Assembly: GCA_040081465.1 (NCBI GenBank)
Contig: JBEBGL010000020.1
Coordinates: 1 to 40,004, forward strand
Direction of reading: 5' to 3'
DNA: 40,004 nucleotides
From: UBA668 sp040081465
GTDB lineage: Bacteria; Actinomycetota; Acidimicrobiia; Acidimicrobiales; Ilumatobacteraceae
Of this stretch, positions 31,946 through 40,004 are shown one piece after another (the stretch's first letter is position 1; the number at the start of each line of letters is the position of its first letter). The translations under genes were made by a program, and so were the position numbers. The notes beneath the pieces were generated by a model. It did not search any database. It saw only the letters and a list, made by a program, of their open reading frames with translations, and was not told the origin of the DNA.

Positions 31946-33997
31946 GTGAACGCCAAGATCGTGTCGACGAACGGTGTCACGCAGTCGGTCGACGCGATCG
32001 AGTCGATCATTCGCTCGCACGCTGATTGGCCGGGCGGACTAATGCCGGCGCTGCACGCCGTGCAGCATCACGCCGGTTACATCGATCGGTCACTGATTCC
32101 ACTGTTGGCCGAGACGTTCAATCTTTCGCACGCAGAAGTTCACGGCGTTATCTCGTTCTACAAAGACTTCCGCACGACTGCGCCGAAGGGGCCGATCGTG
32201 CAGGTCTGCCGTGCCGAGGCATGCCAAGCGCGTGGCGCGCGCGAGGTATTCGCGGCTGCGACGGACGCGGCGAAAGACATGGCCGTCGAAGTGGAAGAGG
32301 TGTTCTGCCTGGGTATCTGCACGGCCGGCCCTACCGTTGCCGTCGACGGCCAGCTGCACTTCCTGGTCGATCCGCCCCGGATGCTTTCGCTGTTGAAGTC
32401 CGCTGGTACGCCGTCGGCTGCGCACGCGGCCACTTCTAAGCGACCGAGTCCCGATGACACCGTCGTTTACGTGCCGCGCGATGCAGCCGCGCTCGCCGGT
32501 GGCGCAGATCGCGTTGCGGCCGCGTTCGAGGCGCAACCCGGTGTTCGAGTCGTGCGCAACGGATCGCGCGGGATGTTGTGGCTTGAACCGATGGTCGAGG
32601 TGCTCACGTCCGAAGGTCGCGTCGCGTACGGCCCCGTGACGGTCAAGGATGTGCAGCCTTTGCTCGACGCCGGCATGCTCACAGGCGGCGCACACTCACT
32701 GCGTCTCGGATTGGCCGACCAGCAGCCGTGGATGCTGCAACAGCAGCGCTTCACGTTCCGCCGCGTCGGAATCGTCGACCCGCGTGATGCGGACGACTTC
32801 GTTACTCACGGCGGACTGATCGGGCTGCGCCGCGCACTTTCGATGACGCCCGCTGAAGTCGTAGCGGAAGTAGCCGATAGCGGTCTGCGTGGTCGCGGTG
32901 GTGCCGCCTTCCCGACGGGCATTAAGTGGCGGACAGTGCTCGAGGCGCCGGGCACGCAGAAGTACATCGCGTGTAACGCCGACGAAGGCGACAGCGGAAC
33001 CTTCGCCGATCGCATGCTGATGGAAGGCGATCCGTTCGCGCTGATCGAGGGCATGATCATCGCCGGCTGGGCAGTCGGTGCGAACGACGGATACATCTAC
33101 ATTCGCAGCGAGTACCCGGATGCGATCGTCGCGATGCGAGCAGCGATTGCCGTCGCCGAGGAACGCGGCTGGCTGAACGCACCCGGGTCGACGAGCACGG
33201 TTCTCGATAGCGGATTCGTGTTTCGGTTGCACGTGCGCGTTGGTGCTGGTGCGTACATCTGCGGTGAAGAGACCGCGATGCTCGAAAGCTTGGAAGGCCG
33301 TCGCGGCGTCGTGCGCGCGAAGCCGCCGTTGCCCGCGCTCGAAGGTCTGTTCGGCAAGCCGACCGTCGTCAACAATGTGCTCAGTCTCGGAACTGTGCCG
33401 GCGATCCTTGCTGACGGTGCCGCTGCGTACGCAGCGCTTGGCACCGGTCGTAGTCGTGGTACGCAGGTGTTCCAGTTGGCCGGCAACATCGCTCGTGGCG
33501 GAATCTTCGAAACAGCGTTCGGCATCACGCTCGGCGAGTTGGTCAACGACATCGGCGGAGGCACCGAGACAAAGCGTCCGATCCGCGCCGTGCAGGTTGG
33601 CGGGCCGCTTGGGTCGTACCTTCCGGTCGATCGATTCGACTTGCCGATGGACTACGAAGCGTTCGCTGCTGCGGATGCGTTGGTCGGCCACGGCGGCATC
33701 GTCGTGTTCGACGACACCGTCGATATGGCCGCGCAAGCGCGCTTTGCGATGGAGTTCTGCGCGATTGAGAGCTGCGGCAAGTGCACGCCATGCCGCATCG
33801 GCAGCACACGCGGTGTTGAACTGATCGACAAGATCCTCGCTGGCGACCGTCATCACCTCGACACGCTTCACGATCTCTGCGAAGTAATGGCCGACGGCTC
33901 GCTGTGCGCCATGGGTGGGCTGACGCCGTTGCCAGTGCGCAGCGCGCTGACCCACTTTGCGGAAGACTTCTCGGCAAGCGAAAGCGCACTCGTATGA
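31946..33997 (+). CDS. Formate dehydrogenase FdsG-FdsB fusion (NuoE-NuoF type)
   Basis: The 683-residue protein is the NAD-reducing electron output of the formate dehydrogenase. Residues 1-150 are FdsG/NuoE-like with [2Fe-2S] ligands C88, C93, C121 and C125. After a linker (150-170), residues 170-683 are FdsB/NuoF-like: the FMN/NADH glycine loop GLRGRGGAAFPTG (313-325), the CNADEGDSGTF and GAYICGEETAM segments, and [4Fe-4S] ligands C610, C613, C616 and C654. Separate genes encode these in Rhodobacter and Cupriavidus. GTG 31946 follows a -10-like box. It shares ATGA with the next gene. Confidence 0.9.
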   Translation: MNAKIVSTNGVTQSVDAIESIIRSHADWPGGLMPALHAVQHHAGYIDRSLIPLLAETFNLSHAEVHGVISFYKDFRTTAPKGPIVQVCRAEACQARGAREVFAAATDAAKDMAVEVEEVFCLGICTAGPTVAVDGQLHFLVDPPRMLSLLKSAGTPSAAHAATSKRPSPDDTVVYVPRDAAALAGGADRVAAAFEAQPGVRVVRNGSRGMLWLEPMVEVLTSEGRVAYGPVTVKDVQPLLDAGMLTGGAHSLRLGLADQQPWMLQQQRFTFRRVGIVDPRDADDFVTHGGLIGLRRALSMTPAEVVAEVADSGLRGRGGAAFPTGIKWRTVLEAPGTQKYIACNADEGDSGTFADRMLMEGDPFALIEGMIIAGWAVGANDGYIYIRSEYPDAIVAMRAAIAVAEERGWLNAPGSTSTVLDSGFVFRLHVRVGAGAYICGEETAMLESLEGRRGVVRAKPPLPALEGLFGKPTVVNNVLSLGTVPAILADGAAAYAALGTGRSRGTQVFQLAGNIARGGIFETAFGITLGELVNDIGGGTETKRPIRAVQVGGPLGSYLPVDRFDLPMDYEAFAAADALVGHGGIVVFDDTVDMAAQARFAMEFCAIESCGKCTPCRIGSTRGVELIDKILAGDRHHLDTLHDLCEVMADGSLCAMGGLTPLPVRSALTHFAEDFSASESALV

Positions 33998-36900
33998 CCC
34001 TTCCACTATCTCTGATAATCGATCCCGAACATCTCGATGCCGAGCACGACTACGGCACACCCTCGCCAGATCGCAATCTGCGCGAACCCGGTGTGCCGAC
34101 CATCGACCTGACCATCGATGGCTTCCCCGTCTCAGTCGTTGAGGGCACGTCTGTTATGCGTGCGGCTGCGATCTGCGGCATCGATGTTCCGAAGCTGTGC
34201 TCGACCGACAGCCTCGACCCTTTCGGCTCGTGTCGTTTGTGCCTCGTCGAGATCGATGGTCGCAAGGGCACGCCGGCTTCGTGCACCACGCCTGCTGCGC
34301 AAGGCATGAATGTCACGACGCAGTCGCCGAAGCTCGAGCGCATGCGCCGCGGAGTGATGGAGCTGTACATCAGCGACCATCCGCTCGATTGCTTGACCTG
34401 CGCGGCCAACGGCGATTGCGGGCTGCAAGACATGGCGGGCGTCGTCGGTTTGCGCGACGTGCGTTACGGATACGCCGGCGACAACCACCTCGGACTTTCG
34501 AAAGACGAATCGAACCCGTACTTCACGTTCGAGTCGTCGAAATGCATCGTGTGCTCGCGCTGTGTTCGTGCTTGCGAGCAGATTCAAGGCACCTTCGCTC
34601 TCACCATTGCCGGCCGTGGCTTCGGTTCCCGTGTCGCTGCGGGCTTCAACGGCTCCTTCTTCGACTCCGAGTGCGTGTCGTGTGGTGCGTGTGTGCAGGC
34701 ATGTCCGACGGCGACCCTCACCGAGAAGTCCGTCATCGAGATGGGCCAACCGCGCCGCACCGTTCTAACCACGTGCGCGTATTGCGGTGTCGGTTGCAGC
34801 TTCAAGGCCGAGATGCAGGGCGAGCAAGTCGTGCGCATGACCCCATACAAGGACGGCGGTGCGAACGAGGGCCATTCGTGCGTGAAGGGCCGCTTCGCAT
34901 GGGGCTATGCAAGCCACCCAGATCGAGTGCTGTCGCCGATGGTGCGCGAGAAGATCACCGATGAATGGCGTGAAGTGTCGTGGGATGACGCAATCGCCTT
35001 CGCGGCGACGAGGCTGCTCGACATTCAGAAGCGTCACGGCGAGAACTCGATCGGTGGCATCACCTCGTCGCGCTGCACGAACGAAGAAGTGTGGGCCGTC
35101 CAGAAGATGGTGCGCATGGCGTTCGGTAACAACAACGTCGACACGTGTGCTCGTGTGTGTCACTCGCCGACGGGCTTCGGTCTCAGCACTGCGTTTGGCA
35201 CATCGGCTGGCACGCAAGACTTCAAGTCGGTCGAGCAGACCGACGTCATCCTGCTCATCGGCGCCAACCCCACCGACGCACATCCGGTGTTCGCATCACG
35301 GATGAAGAAGCGTCTGCGTGACGGCGCCCGCCTGATTGTCGTTGACCCGCGCCGTATCGATCTCGTGCGTAGCCCGCACGTGCAGGCCGAGCACTTCCTG
35401 CAGTTGCGGCCGGGCACAAACGTTGCGATTATCAACGCGCTCGCGCACGTGATCGTCACCGAAGACCTCGTCGACCATCGCTTCGTGCAAGAGCGCTGCG
35501 AGCCCGCGGCGTTTGCGCACTGGGCCGAGTTCGTGGCTCTTGCCGAGAACAGCCCCGAGGCGACCGAGGTGCACACAGGCGTGCCCGCCGACGAAGTCCG
35601 TGCCGCCGCACGTGCATACGCCACCGGCGGCAACGGCGCCATCTATTACGGCCTCGGCGTCACCGAGCACAGCCAGGGCAGCACGACGGTGATGGGCATG
35701 GCCAACTTGGCGATGGCTACTGGCAACCTCGGGCGCGATGGCGTCGGCGTTAACCCACTGCGTGGCCAGAACAACGTGCAGGGTTCGTGCGACATGGGTT
35801 CGTTCCCGCACGAGCTGTCGGGCTACCGCCACGTCGGAGACGACACCGCACGCTCGATGTTCGAAGCGCTGTGGGGCCACACAATTCAATCCGAGCCTGG
35901 TCTGCGCATTCCCAACATGTTCGACTCCGCAATCGATGGCCACTTCAAGGGCTTGTTCGTGCAGGGCGAAGATATTGCGCAAAGCGATCCGAATACCGCG
36001 CACGTCATGCACGCGCTCGAGTCGTTGGAACTTCTGATCGTGCAAGACCTGTTCATCAACGAGACGGCGAAGCTGGCGCACGTCTTCTTCCCCGGTACGT
36101 CGTTCCTCGAGAAGGACGGAACGTTTACCAATGCCGAGCGCCGCATCAACCGCGTACGTCCGGTAATGCGTGCACGCAACGGCAAGCAAGAGTGGGAAGT
36201 GGTGTGCGAGCTGGCGACGGCGTTGGGCGCACCTATGCACTACGACAACGGCGCGCAGATCATGGACGAGATCGCAGCACTGACGCCGACATTCGCTGGC
36301 GTTTCGTTCGACTTGCTCGACGATGTGGGCAGCGTTCAGTGGCCGTGCAACGATGCGCGACCGTTGGGTACGCCGATCATGCACGAGGGGACGTTCGTGC
36401 GTGGTCTCGGCAACTTCGTAGTGACGCCTTATCTACCCACAGACGAGAAGTCGACCCGTCGTTTCCCACTGCTGCTCACGACCGGTCGCATTCTCAGTCA
36501 GTACAACGTCGGAGCGCAGACCCGGCGCACGGCGAACGTGAAGTGGCACGAGGAAGACGTGCTCGAGATTCATCCGCACGACGCGGAGGAGCGCGGCATC
36601 AAGGATGGCGACGAGGTAACCCTCGCCAGCCGTGTGGGCGCAACAACGATGCACGCCGTCATCTCTGACCGCATGTCGCAGGGTGTCGTGTACACGACGT
36701 TCCACTATCCGGTCAGCGGTGCCAACGTCGTAACGACCGAACACTCCGACTGGGCAACGAACTGCCCTGAGTACAAAGTCACCGCTGTTCAGGTTTCTCC
36801 TGGGCATACGGCCGCAACGGCTGAGATCGATCACCCCGAGCATCGACTCGGAGCGCTGGTCCGCATGGCGAATCAGATCGCGCGCCAGTTTGTTGCCGAT

Positions 36901-37056
36901 CCCGGCAGTGACGCCGTGGCAGCAACTGCACGACATCTCGACCGGTTCTGGGAGCACGACATGCGCGTCGATCTCGCGCGGGCGATTGAAGGCGGCACCG
37001 TGACTGTCGACGCCACGGTCGTAGAGGCGATGCAACAACTAGCTGTCACTGCCTAA
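33994..37056 (+). CDS. Formate dehydrogenase FdsA-FdsD fusion
   Basis: The 1020-residue molybdenum or tungsten subunit oxidises formate to CO2. In order: [2Fe-2S] C69/C80/C83/C97; His-Cys3 cluster H129/C133/C136/C142; two ferredoxin-type [4Fe-4S] sets (C184-C194 and C227-C237, CxxCxxCxxxC); the proximal cluster C261/C264/C268/C296; and the bis-MGD domain with catalytic C389-H390 (ARVCHSPTG). The active residue is cysteine (TGT), not selenocysteine. Residues about 949-1020 (LVRMANQIARQF, HLDRFWEHDMR) resemble FdsD, normally a separate small subunit. ATG overlaps the upstream stop; the next gene begins 2 bases after the TAA. Confidence 0.9.
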   Translation: MTLPLSLIIDPEHLDAEHDYGTPSPDRNLREPGVPTIDLTIDGFPVSVVEGTSVMRAAAICGIDVPKLCSTDSLDPFGSCRLCLVEIDGRKGTPASCTTPAAQGMNVTTQSPKLERMRRGVMELYISDHPLDCLTCAANGDCGLQDMAGVVGLRDVRYGYAGDNHLGLSKDESNPYFTFESSKCIVCSRCVRACEQIQGTFALTIAGRGFGSRVAAGFNGSFFDSECVSCGACVQACPTATLTEKSVIEMGQPRRTVLTTCAYCGVGCSFKAEMQGEQVVRMTPYKDGGANEGHSCVKGRFAWGYASHPDRVLSPMVREKITDEWREVSWDDAIAFAATRLLDIQKRHGENSIGGITSSRCTNEEVWAVQKMVRMAFGNNNVDTCARVCHSPTGFGLSTAFGTSAGTQDFKSVEQTDVILLIGANPTDAHPVFASRMKKRLRDGARLIVVDPRRIDLVRSPHVQAEHFLQLRPGTNVAIINALAHVIVTEDLVDHRFVQERCEPAAFAHWAEFVALAENSPEATEVHTGVPADEVRAAARAYATGGNGAIYYGLGVTEHSQGSTTVMGMANLAMATGNLGRDGVGVNPLRGQNNVQGSCDMGSFPHELSGYRHVGDDTARSMFEALWGHTIQSEPGLRIPNMFDSAIDGHFKGLFVQGEDIAQSDPNTAHVMHALESLELLIVQDLFINETAKLAHVFFPGTSFLEKDGTFTNAERRINRVRPVMRARNGKQEWEVVCELATALGAPMHYDNGAQIMDEIAALTPTFAGVSFDLLDDVGSVQWPCNDARPLGTPIMHEGTFVRGLGNFVVTPYLPTDEKSTRRFPLLLTTGRILSQYNVGAQTRRTANVKWHEEDVLEIHPHDAEERGIKDGDEVTLASRVGATTMHAVISDRMSQGVVYTTFHYPVSGANVVTTEHSDWATNCPEYKVTAVQVSPGHTAATAEIDHPEHRLGALVRMANQIARQFVADPGSDAVAATARHLDRFWEHDMRVDLARAIEGGTVTVDATVVEAMQQLAVTA

Positions 37057-37058
37057 CT

Positions 37059-39203
37059 ATGGGTCGGGTTGTTTACGACGGGACACCGATCGACTTTGTT
37101 GATGGCGACTCGCTTGCTGTCGCTGCTGTTCGGAACGGTCAGCACCCCGCGCGTGGTGGCACTTTGTGCCTGGCAGGGGATTGTGGCAACTGCGTAGCGG
37201 TCGTCGACAACGTTCCTTGGGTGCGTACGTGCCAGACGTCTGCGCGCGGCGGAACGGTGGTGCGACGTCATCCGGCGGCGGGGCATCCTTCGCCAGGTGG
37301 CGCGGAACATCACGCGCAGGTTTCGGTTCGCCATCGACGCGCCGATCACGTGGTCATCGGTAACGGCGACAGCGGTGCTCGCGCAGGAGAAGAGGCGCGG
37401 TCCGCTGGTCATGATGTGCTTGTTCTCGATTCGGCTGACGGTAACGACGTGGTCGGCATCTTCGATGGCCCAACCATCGTCGTGCGCACCCCTGACGGAA
37501 TTGATCAGTTCCATGCGCATCACATCACGCTCGCGACTGGCGCAGCCGAGGTGCATCCGGTATGCCCGGGCAACATGCTCGCCGGCCTCTACACGCCCAA
37601 GGCAGCGGCGAAGCTTCAGGCATCCGGAGTAGACCTCGGCCGTGTCGTCACGGTCGGTCGCGACTTGGTAGCGCTGCACGGTGAGACCAGCGTGATTGCT
37701 GTCGAAGTTGCCGACGGCACGCGCACCGAATGCGACAGCGTGATCATTGACCTCGGCTCTGCACCGCGCGATCTGCTCGCGCGCATGGCGCCGATGGTGC
37801 CGGTGACGGTGGTCGGTCCTGCCGCCGCTGCGCATGCGTTGCCCGCCGCGCCTACGGAAGGCGTGGTCTGCCCTTGCGGCAAGATCACCGTGGAAGATCT
37901 TGATGGTGTTTGGCAGAAGGGGTTCCAAGAACTCGAGCTGGTGAAACGCTCGAGTCTCACTGGTGTCGGTACTTGCCAAGGCGGCGTGTGCATGCCGCAC
38001 TTGCGCGCGTTCGTTGCCGACCGCAGCGGCACTGAACCGGAACCGTTCACCGCTAGGCCAGCGGCTCGACAGATCACAATGGGCGAGGCCGCGGCTGGCT
38101 ACCACATCGACACGTTTCGTCGCACCCCGTTGCACGCGGAACACGAGGCGCTCGGTGCAACGCTCGATCGCTTCGGCGGTTGGTTCCGGCCGTGGAACTA
38201 CGGCGATCCGGTCGCCGAGTACTGGGCCGTTCGCGAAGCCGTATCACTGGGCGATGTCAGCACGCTCGGCAAGATGATCGTGTCGGGCCTCGACGTCGTC
38301 GAGATGCTTGAGCGGCTCTATCCGAACAATGTGCACGACATCAAAGTCGGGCGTGCGCGCTACGTGATCAACCTCAACGAGCGTGGCCACATACTCGACG
38401 ACGGCATGATTCTGCGCGACGACGAGAATCGCTTCACGCTTACCTGGACATCCGGTGGCGCCAGCGTCGCCGAGATGTGGGTGCGAGACTGGGTCGAGAC
38501 GTGGGGACTGCGGGTGCACGTGCTCGATCGCACCGTCTCGCACGGAGCGATCAACGTCACCGGACCGCTGGCTGGCGAGCTGCTTCGCCGGGCGGGCGTC
38601 ACCGATGACGAACGACCGAAGTTCCTACAGCATCGTCGACTCGATGTCGCCGGTGTGCCGTGCCATGTGATGCGCTTGTCGTTCACCGGCGAGGCGAGCT
38701 TCGAGTTGCATCACCAGATAGATCGCAGCGTCGAACTGTGGCAGGCACTGATGCATTTAGGAGCACCGCTGGGCGTGAAGCCGCACGGATTGCAAGCGCT
38801 GTTCGGGTTGCGGTGCGAGAAGGGCCACATCATCGTTGGCCAGGACACCGAACTCGATTCGACGCCGCGCCGCGTGAACATGGATTGGGCGGTCAAACTC
38901 GACAAGCCGGCGTTCATCGGCCGCGATGCACTGTTGCGAACTGCGCCGATGCCCGACCCGCGCCGCCTGTTCGGCTTCACGATGGACGGTCCGGCGCCGC
39001 TTGAGGGCAGCGTCATCCGTGTGAACGATGAAGTCGTCGGACACGTGACATCGAGCTGGAACTCTCCGCTGTTCGGCCACGCAGTGTTAATGGGTTGGCA
39101 GAAGCGGATGCCGCACGCGGATGTCGTGCAGATCGACGGACGTGACGCGCACGTCAGCCCAATCCCGTTCTACGACGCGGAGGGTGCTCGTGCACGCGGC
39201 TGA
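37059..39203 (+). CDS. Compact sarcosine oxidase alpha-like (SoxA) iron-sulfur flavoprotein
   Basis: The 714-residue protein has, in order, a ferredoxin-like domain with [2Fe-2S] ligands C37/C42/C45/C58, an FAD domain with GNGDSG (101-106) and LATGAAEVHPVCPGNMLAGLYT (158-179), a BFD-type [2Fe-2S] set C271/C273/C306/C311 (CPCGK, GTCQGGVC), and a C-terminal GcvT-like folate-binding domain (about 355-714). Typical SoxA is near 960-1000 residues; here the dinucleotide domain is much shortened. Two predicted clusters suggest a dehydrogenase-type electron route rather than a simple oxidase. The substrate, an N-methylated amine, is inferred. Confidence 0.82.
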   Translation: MGRVVYDGTPIDFVDGDSLAVAAVRNGQHPARGGTLCLAGDCGNCVAVVDNVPWVRTCQTSARGGTVVRRHPAAGHPSPGGAEHHAQVSVRHRRADHVVIGNGDSGARAGEEARSAGHDVLVLDSADGNDVVGIFDGPTIVVRTPDGIDQFHAHHITLATGAAEVHPVCPGNMLAGLYTPKAAAKLQASGVDLGRVVTVGRDLVALHGETSVIAVEVADGTRTECDSVIIDLGSAPRDLLARMAPMVPVTVVGPAAAAHALPAAPTEGVVCPCGKITVEDLDGVWQKGFQELELVKRSSLTGVGTCQGGVCMPHLRAFVADRSGTEPEPFTARPAARQITMGEAAAGYHIDTFRRTPLHAEHEALGATLDRFGGWFRPWNYGDPVAEYWAVREAVSLGDVSTLGKMIVSGLDVVEMLERLYPNNVHDIKVGRARYVINLNERGHILDDGMILRDDENRFTLTWTSGGASVAEMWVRDWVETWGLRVHVLDRTVSHGAINVTGPLAGELLRRAGVTDDERPKFLQHRRLDVAGVPCHVMRLSFTGEASFELHHQIDRSVELWQALMHLGAPLGVKPHGLQALFGLRCEKGHIIVGQDTELDSTPRRVNMDWAVKLDKPAFIGRDALLRTAPMPDPRRLFGFTMDGPAPLEGSVIRVNDEVVGHVTSSWNSPLFGHAVLMGWQKRMPHADVVQIDGRDAHVSPIPFYDAEGARARG

Positions 39204-39621
39204 GCAACTTGTGGGATGGCGAATCATCGCCACGCCAACGGCACTGGATGCCGTCAAGTGGCCGAAGGGTTCGCGTGTCGTGCGCATCTCGCCCGACGAC
39301 GTATTCCTCATCGGTGCTGCCGAGCCGAAGGTGTCGGGCGATGGCCATGCGATCGTCACGCCCGAGCACGGGTTCAGTGGTATCGAATTGACGGCAGCGC
39401 AGGTCGCCTCAATCGCCGAGCAGCACATCGAGTGGCAGCTTCCGACGGATGCGCCAGCTAACTGGTTCGTGTACCGCGGGTCCACGACGGCTGCACCGGC
39501 CCAAGGGCAGATCGCAGGCGTGCCGGCGAAGCTGCTGCTCAACGCCGACGGCACGGCGCTTCTGCTGGTTGCGTGCGCAGCGAGTCATGAACTTCTCGGC
39601 CGCTTAGGACTTGCGTCATGA
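39190..39621 (+). CDS. Small protein in sarcosine oxidase gamma position
   Basis: The 143-residue soluble protein has no metal-binding cysteine set and is thus not SoxD. The segment VVRISPDDVFLIG and the end LLLVACAASHELLGRL resemble the GcvT-like fold of SoxG, but it is shorter than the usual 180-200 residues. GTG 39190 is preferred, with GGAGG at 39179-39183. It overlaps the alpha-like gene by 14 bases and the beta gene by ATGA, so the three are translationally coupled and probably form one complex. The SoxG call is by position and weak similarity. Confidence 0.55.
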   Translation: MHAAEQLVGWRIIATPTALDAVKWPKGSRVVRISPDDVFLIGAAEPKVSGDGHAIVTPEHGFSGIELTAAQVASIAEQHIEWQLPTDAPANWFVYRGSTTAAPAQGQIAGVPAKLLLNADGTALLLVACAASHELLGRLGLAS

Positions 39622-40004
39622 ACGAGTTCGTCGAGACGCTGCTCGATCTGCCATGGCAGGTCGGCGATCCGAAGCCTGCGTACGACGTCGTCATCATCGG
39701 CGGCGGCGGCCACGGGCTGTCCACCGCTTACTACCTCGCCACGCGTCACGGCATCACCAACGTGTGCGTGCTCGAAGCCAACTACATCGGCTCGGGCAAC
39801 AGTGGGCGCAACACCACGATCATTCGTAGTAACTACGGACTCTCCGAGTCGGTGCGCTTCTACCAACGCAGCCTCGAGCTGTATCAGGGACTTGAGGAGG
39901 AAACAGGTTGCTGGATCATGCACAGCACCAAGGGGCAGATCTGGTTGGCGCACTCGGTGATGACCGCTCGCACCGAGCAGACCCGTGCGCTGATGAACGC
40001 GGCG
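39618..40004 (+). CDS. Sarcosine oxidase beta-like subunit (partial)
   Basis: The first 129 residues are in the window and the frame stays open to its end. The FAD-binding DVVIIGGGGHGLSTAYYLA (about 24-42) and the GNSGRNTTIIRSNY segment closely match the beta subunit of heterotetrameric sarcosine oxidase and its relatives such as N-methylglutamate dehydrogenase. This subunit would oxidise the N-methyl substrate. It is coupled to the previous gene by ATGA overlap. The substrate-binding part lies outside the window. Confidence 0.9.
   Translation, partial: MNEFVETLLDLPWQVGDPKPAYDVVIIGGGGHGLSTAYYLATRHGITNVCVLEANYIGSGNSGRNTTIIRSNYGLSESVRFYQRSLELYQGLEEETGCWIMHSTKGQIWLAHSVMTARTEQTRALMNAA

Noticed and set aside
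32696..34060. Minus-strand open frame of 454 codons opposite the formate dehydrogenase genes
   Set aside because: It is a high-GC shadow frame: it spans the fdsGB/fdsAD junction and shows no family motif.
35149..35170. Possible selenocysteine at the formate dehydrogenase active site
   Set aside because: The codon is TGT, an ordinary cysteine, so no recoding is needed.
35296..36384. Minus-strand open frame of 362 codons opposite fdsAD
   Set aside because: It is antisense to the molybdopterin domain, and its composition matches a shadow of the real codons.
37053..38144. Long minus-strand open frame (363 codons) opposite the SoxA-like gene
   Set aside because: It lies wholly over a gene with clear cluster and GcvT motifs, has arginine/histidine-rich shadow composition and no recognisable domain.
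1..40004. CRISPR arrays, tRNA or rRNA genes, insertion sequences, prophage genes
   Set aside because: No spaced repeats, cloverleaf-like sequences, transposase motifs or terminal inverted repeats were found; intergenic gaps are too short for most of these.

Overview
The window is high-GC, densely packed bacterial chromosome that reads as an actinomycete of the Acidimicrobiia type (Ilumatobacter-like). This rests on a WhiB regulator beside a PdtaS-type kinase, DUF3107, the actinobacterial trio TIGR03843/DUF3090/MSMEG_4193-type phosphatase, a GlxA regulator, and a System I (Ccm) cytochrome c maturation operon, which most other actinomycetes lack. I see no tRNA, rRNA, insertion sequence, phage gene or CRISPR array, and no gene-free stretch longer than about 180 bases.

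Layout: (1) 1-4244, the end of a cytochrome c maturation operon (ccmD tail, ccmE, ccmF, ccmG, ccmH, ccmI-like), each gene overlapping the next. (2) 4245-13210, housekeeping and accessory genes in alternating orientation: threonine dehydratase, DUF4190 and DUF4328 membrane proteins, SixA phosphatase, a sulfite-oxidase-like molybdoenzyme, a membrane-anchored M14 peptidase, an acyltransferase/SGNH protein, MsrB, the Fe-S-biogenesis ATPase Mrp and, divergent from it, a SufR-like Fe-S regulator. (3) 13226-17672, a large unrecognised single-pass membrane protein with a hexamer repeat, a DUF2269-like membrane protein and a GlxA regulator plus DJ-1/PfpI enzyme pair. (4) 17798-20751, DUF3107-rmlA-pdtaS facing a whiB gene. 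(5) 20928-24383, GDPD, diacylglycerol-kinase-like protein and etfBA. (6) 24522-27418, the TIGR03843/DUF3090/phosphatase operon with a fourth unknown gene. (7) 27438-31852, UDG, EVE protein, AzlCD, an MFS transporter and a shortened acyl-CoA dehydrogenase homologue.

(8) 31946-40004 is the most striking part. It is one apparent operon in which an NAD-dependent, FdsGBAD-type formate dehydrogenase is packed into two polypeptides (FdsG-FdsB and FdsA-FdsD fusions). Two bases later comes a compact sarcosine-oxidase-alpha-like protein that keeps ligand sets for two [2Fe-2S] clusters, then a small gamma-position protein, then the start of a sarcosine-oxidase-beta-like subunit. Together these suggest a C1 module: demethylation of an N-methylated amine followed by formate oxidation to CO2 with NADH formation.

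Two architectural themes recur. Many isolated or divergent genes have a TANNNT -10-like hexamer only 6-8 bases before the start codon, which suggests leaderless mRNAs. Eight of the ten convergent gene junctions have no gap, and three share a single CTAG as the stop codon of both genes. Assignments come from reading translated sequence and motifs; no database search was possible.
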